This document shows positions 59,978-64,000 of a stretch of DNA of 64,000 nt, in pieces. This DNA comes from Carya illinoinensis (taxonomy: Eukaryota > Streptophyta > Magnoliopsida > Fagales > Juglandaceae). How positions within the stretch are numbered: position 1 is the first letter of the stretch; every line of letters begins with the position of its first letter. The notes beneath the pieces were generated by a model. The model saw nothing but the letters and a program-made list of their open reading frames with translations, made no database searches and was not told where the DNA came from. The stretch is taken from assembly GCF_018687715.1 (NCBI RefSeq), contig NC_056766.1, positions 8,065,001 through 8,129,000 on the forward strand, read 5' to 3'. The translations under genes and the position numbers were made by a program.

Positions 59978-62128
59978 TGTGACGCCCCCAAATCCCCACG
60001 CCCGAACACGGGGAAATCGAGACGTCCGGATGATGACATCACGGGTCACCACCCTAACGACGTGTGCCAAGTGTGTGCAAAGGCAACATATGTGTACAAA
60101 GAAACACGCAGCGGATAAGCAAGTCAATAATTAAGTACCAGAATTTTTCTTAACTTAATACAAGCTGTTTAAAACGTACATAGATAAAATATTACAAAAA
60201 CACAAATACAGCTTTAAACCAAATTTAAAGCAAAGCATCAGCAACCCGGCGGAGCCGCATCCTCGGGCTCAGCCTCCTCCTCCTCCTCCTCGAACTCTGC
60301 ACCAAAAGCTACGGAACCAAAAATGGTACCGCAGGTAAGTAAAACCCAAACACCACCAGATAAAAACACATAGAACTCAAACAACATGGATAAAAGGAAA
60401 GCCAATGCACATGCCCCGTAAAACCACATTTTTTGCACGCACGCCAAAAACCCATTTGGCCCAATAAAAACATATTCTTAAAAACCACGCCTCGCCATTA
60501 TCCCAGATAATGGCCCAAACCACAATTTTCCCAGAAAATGGATCGAAAGCCTCAAAACCAAAACTCGCCATTTTTCCAGAAAATGGCCCGCATCCGAAAA
60601 CCATAAAAACAAACCGGTTATGCATGCACCATGATCTCTCCTGGGGATCATCCGTACACCCTGGCTATGTGCCACACCGCAGGTAAGGACCGCGCATGTG
60701 ACACCTAAACGAGCGATGCCCAGACTCGCGCCCCGCGCGTACCTGGCCAGGCCATCCTCTAGCCCTCGCCAGCGAAGGGCCACAGAGTCGGTGAGTAGAG
60801 CGATGCCCAGACTCGCGCCCCGCGCGTACCTGGCCGGGTCATCCCCTAGCCCCGCTCCCGTCGTCGCCCAGCGACAACTCAGGGGACGTCACTCAGTATT
60901 ATCCACTCCCGAGTGACCAGAGGAGCTCCACCGAGATAATAACTCATCCCGGCTTGGGCTCGTGAGACACACGCACCCGAAAATCCAATCACGCCAGCAA
61001 AACAGGGTTTCTCAAATAAAATAAAATACCCGTGCATGCACCATGCAAATGCAATTATCAATGCACAAAACAAACAACCAACCATAAAACAATAAATCAA
61101 GCAACTCCGTCCTCCATCCACCCGACCCCCGAACTCCTCGGACTCAGTCCGGAATCAACCAACCAGCAGATTAATTAATTGAAAGAGCAATATATATTTA
61201 AATCTGAAAATAGGGTTTGGAAAATACTTACAACGCTATATGGCAATTTTAGAAAACACACGGCGTTGCAAACGGCGCCGAAAAAGCAACGTCACAGTGA
61301 AAATTCACTGTGGCCGTGGGTTGTGAAAAATCCACTTTTGAACGGGGACAAACTAGGGCTTGGGATTGATAGGGAATGGTCTAGGGATGGTTGTGAAGCT
61401 ATTGGAAGTGGTGGTTGGCCGTGGGTGGCGGCAGAATCGCCGGAAAGAGGCCGGATTTCCCAAAAAGGAAAGCTAGCTTGTGGGAGCTGTTCCGGTGGTC
61501 GTTGGAGGCCGGAAATGGGTGGGTTAGGACGGCAAGGGACCGGTGATGAAGTGGTGAAGAAATGGTGGCCGGAGGTGGAGCGACTGCGGCGGATCGGGGC
61601 AAAAGCCGTGCGGCTTTGTTGGGCGTTTTCCGACCAAATGGCCGGCCGGATGGGGCTGAGGTTCGGTGGGGTGGTGCGCCGGAGGGAGACGAACCGAACG
61701 GTGGGGGTGGTGTCACCCACGGTGGCCGGACGGCGATGGGTCGACGGTGAGAAGGTTCCGGCGTGAGGGAGAGAAGAGAGAGAGAGGCCGTGGGGGTGCT
61801 CGAGCGGGAAGAAGGAGAAAAAAAGAAAAGAAAGAAAAAAGAAAAGAAAGGAAAAAAAAGAAAGAAGGAAAAAGAAAAAGGAAAAAGAAGAGAAAAAGGA
61901 AAAGAGATGTAGGGAAAAGATGAGGTCTGATCCTCATTCCGGGAAACGAAACTAAACCGCCAAAAAGAGATTAAAACCCACAAAACAACTAAAAGAAATA
62001 AAACACAACATCAATAAATTAAAAACCAATTTTTAAAACGCAAATAAATTAAAATAATTAACTAAAATATTAATAAAAATAAAAACAATTATTTCAGCGA
62101 AAATACACTCAAAAGCGGGTCATCACAT
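59978..62128 (-). repeat. 3' LTR of the Tekay-like element
   Basis: About 2.15 kb, plus strand TGTGACGCCCCC...GGTCATCACA. Unlike the rest of the window it is GC-rich over 60230..61780. It has a purine-rich tract (61800..61915). Reading frames in it (for example 61179..61766) are by-products of base composition. Confidence 0.8.
60711..60835. repeat. GC-rich 38-bp direct repeat in the LTR
   Basis: 60711..60748 and 60798..60835 are identical over 38 bp (GAGCGATGCCCAGACTCGCG then CCCCGCGCGTACCTGGCC). The spacer of 49 bp is partly similar to the sequence after the second copy (CATCC.CTAGCCC.C). Confidence 0.85.
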
Positions 62129-62145
62129 CCTCCCCTCCTTAAAAA
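62129..62145 (-). other. Polypurine tract
   Basis: Minus strand TTTTAAGGAGGGGAGGA directly before the LTR start TGTGATGACC. Confidence 0.8.
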
Positions 62146-62244
62146 CAATTTCGTCCTCGAAATTGCAGATCAACCACCAACTCAAAACAAGCCACAAGAA
62201 AGCATATAAACCATCTGTGATCAAGGTTAAGATACATACATTCT

Positions 62245-64000
62245 CTATTCGAACAAATACGGGTACTGCTCCCTCATGTCCGCTGCTCGCTCCCAAGAGA
62301 AGTCTTGAGCTAACGGATCTCCCCAAGCCACTTTAACCAAAGGTATCGTCTTGGACCTCAACTGTTGCTCCTTCCAATCCAAAATCTGCGACGGAACAAC
62401 TTCATAAGTGAGATCCGGTTGCAACTGAATACCCGCTGGGTCGACGAAACGTGGCTCTTGCTGTCCAAAGCTCTTCTTTAGGGATGATACGTGGAAGACA
62501 TCATGAACATCCCCAAAATAATCTGGCAAAGCAACTCTATAGGCGACGGACCCTACTCTCTCCAGAATCTGAAAAGGGCCGACGTACCTCGGATCTAGCT
62601 TCCTCTTCTTACCAAAACGCTTAACACCTCTCATAGGAGAGACTTTAAGGTAAACCCAATCACCAACTTCAAACGACAACTCTCTCCTCCTGGTGTCAGC
62701 GTAACTCTTCTGGCGACTCTGAGCTGCCGCCATTTTATCTCTGATGATCCAGACTTGGCTTTGCATCTCTTGAATTATTTCGGGTCCAATTATCCTACTC
62801 TCCCCAACTTCATCCCAACACAAGGGCGACCTGCACTTTCTCCCATAAAGAGCTTCATAGGGAGCCATCTGAATGGTCGCATGGAAGCTGTTATTGTATG
62901 CAAACTCGATGAGCGGCAAATGGTTTTCCCAACTTCCTTGGAATTCCATGACACATGCTCGCAGCATGTCTTCCAGGGTCTGAATGGTGCGCTCTGACTG
63001 GCCATCTGTCTACGGGTGATAAGCAGTACTGAACTTCAACTTAGTACCCAAAGCTGCCTGCAAACTCTTCCAGAACTGCGATGTAAACCTCGGGTCTCGA
63101 TCCGATACTATACTCTTTGGTACGCCGTGTAGCCGTACTATCTCTTTGACATACAAACGGGTCAACTTACCCAAAGAGTCGGTGTTATTAACAGGCAGAA
63201 AATGAGCACTCTTCGTTAACCGGTCCACAATCACCCAAACAGAATTCTTCCCACTAGGCGTTCTCGGCAAACCCACTACGAAGTCCATTGTGATGTCATC
63301 CCACTTCCACTCAGGAATAGAGAGGGGTTGGAGCATACCTGCAGGTCTTTGATGCTCGGCCTTCACCTGACGGCATGTGTGGCATTTCTCAACATATAAG
63401 GCAACGTCCTTCTTCATTCCATCCCACCAGTAATTTTTCTTCAAGTCTCGATACATCTTTGTACTGCCGGGATGAACTGAATACGGGGCCGCATGAGCTT
63501 CCGCCATGATCCGTTCTTTGAAATCTGTGTCCTTTGGGACCACTCTGCGATCTCGGAACCGAAGTATCCCATCATTATCCATGCTATAGTGCAACGGCCC
63601 TCGAGATTTTCGGACTCTTTTCCTGATGTTCAGCAGCTTTGGATCCTTTCTTTGGAGAGTTTTCAATTCTTCAAAATCAGTTACCCGAATATCGAGAACT
63701 GAAGACAAAATCTCCACTTGCCGCGAACTCTCTATAAGGAGCCTTCTCATCCCACAAAGCAACGATTCCAATTCTGACGGCTCGGCTTCATCTTCCAAGT
63801 GTGACTTCCGGCCCAAAGCATCAGCAACTATATTAGCCTTCCCCGGATGGTACTTGATCTCACACTGATAGTCACTGATTAGCTCCAGCCATCGCCTCTG
63901 CCTCATATTCAGATTTTTCTGGGAAAACAAATGCTTCAAACTCTTGTGATCAGTAAATACCTCGCAAGCTTCCCCATACAAGAAGTGCCGCCAGATCTTA
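62245..64000 (-). pseudogene. Chromovirus RNase H and integrase with chromodomain, one stop
   Basis: From the right edge: RNase H end ([36 protein letters not shown]), integrase zinc domain (H..H..C..C, ending [16 protein letters not shown]), core with [10 protein letters not shown] and [12 protein letters not shown], then TAG at 63010..63012 in the middle of the conserved A-Y-H-P motif. The same frame resumes with ERTIQTLEDMLRACVMEF (the catalytic Glu), the GPF-type block KLDPRYVGPFQILERVGSVA and a C-terminal chromodomain to TAA/stop at 62245. The chromodomain would steer integration to marked chromatin. One nonsense codon is the only lesion seen in this part; the N-terminal half is not in the window. 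Confidence 0.9.

Larger units (their letters stand above)
59978..64000 (-). mobile_element. Tekay/Del-like Ty3/gypsy chromovirus, 3' part
   Basis: Minus strand: 3' LTR 59978..62128, polypurine tract 62129..62145, then integrase with chromodomain, and RNase H running off the right edge. Chromodomain presence and the YEVVPSQILDW ... WERAADMREQYPYLF block point to the Tekay/Del branch. The other LTR is outside the window, so the target duplication (left side GTTTC) cannot be checked. Confidence 0.88.

Noticed and set aside
61179..61766. 195-codon plus-strand frame in GC-rich sequence
   Set aside because: It lies wholly inside the 3' LTR of the chromovirus, overlaps frames in several other registers and has no recognisable domain; explained by base composition.

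Overview
This is AT-rich nuclear DNA from a flowering plant, most likely a eudicot. The evidence is plant-only retrotransposon lineages (Athila-like and Tekay/Del-like Ty3/gypsy, Ty1/copia with tRNA-Met-type primer sites, LINEs ending in an RNase H domain), CACTA and PIF/Harbinger DNA transposons, and two receptor-like kinases of the EFR/XA21 type (LRR-RLK subfamily XII). The species cannot be fixed from the sequence. No tRNA or rRNA gene, CRISPR array or bacterial-style operon was seen.

The only host protein-coding genes recognised are two tandem paralogous LRR receptor kinases, both on the + strand. RLK1 (17113..20263, two exons, 998 codons) is open throughout. RLK2 (43577..46758) has the same structure but carries a one-base deletion near codon 60, just after the signal peptide. 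Both encode a signal peptide, an LRR N-terminal cap, about 20 LRRs, one membrane helix and a non-RD kinase (HCD in the catalytic loop). That combination is typical of pattern-recognition immune receptors. The duplication unit includes about 0.6-0.9 kb of 5' flank and about 2.4 kb of 3' flank, and it can be used to date the later insertions.

Layout: 1-1926, 5' end of an Athila-like element (- strand) inserted in a CACTA relic (1927-2880). 2900-7668, 5' flank of RLK1 holding small retroposons and an unassigned block. 7669-17028, a whole degenerate Athila element (- strand) with GTTAT target duplications, landing exactly on the RLK1 TATA box. 17113-20263, RLK1. 20264-22462, 3' flank with a MITE and a deleted copia element. 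22691-27974, a copia element nested beside an older copia relic (28309-28840). 28880-35719, an old LINE split by a 3.3-kb Harbinger-like element (32290-35592). 35783-41513, a LINE whose 5' third (ORF1) is inverted relative to ORF2, the signature of twin priming. 41941-42550, a Harbinger MITE. 42600-46758, promoter and body of RLK2. 46759-49195, the duplicated 3' flank with a small LINE insertion. 49195-50400, a LINE ORF1 relic. 50467-50760, a CACTA terminus. 52171-57883, a young copia element (ACATG target duplications). 59978-64000, the 3' part of a Tekay-like chromovirus.

No new enzymatic system was found. The most interesting signals are structural: the retroelement insertion into the core promoter of an immune receptor, the cysteine-pair deletion in RLK1 against the frameshift in RLK2, the twin-primed LINE with a 29-bp inverted overlap, the reading-frame proof of the Harbinger insertion, and tandem retroposons that share one target-site sequence.
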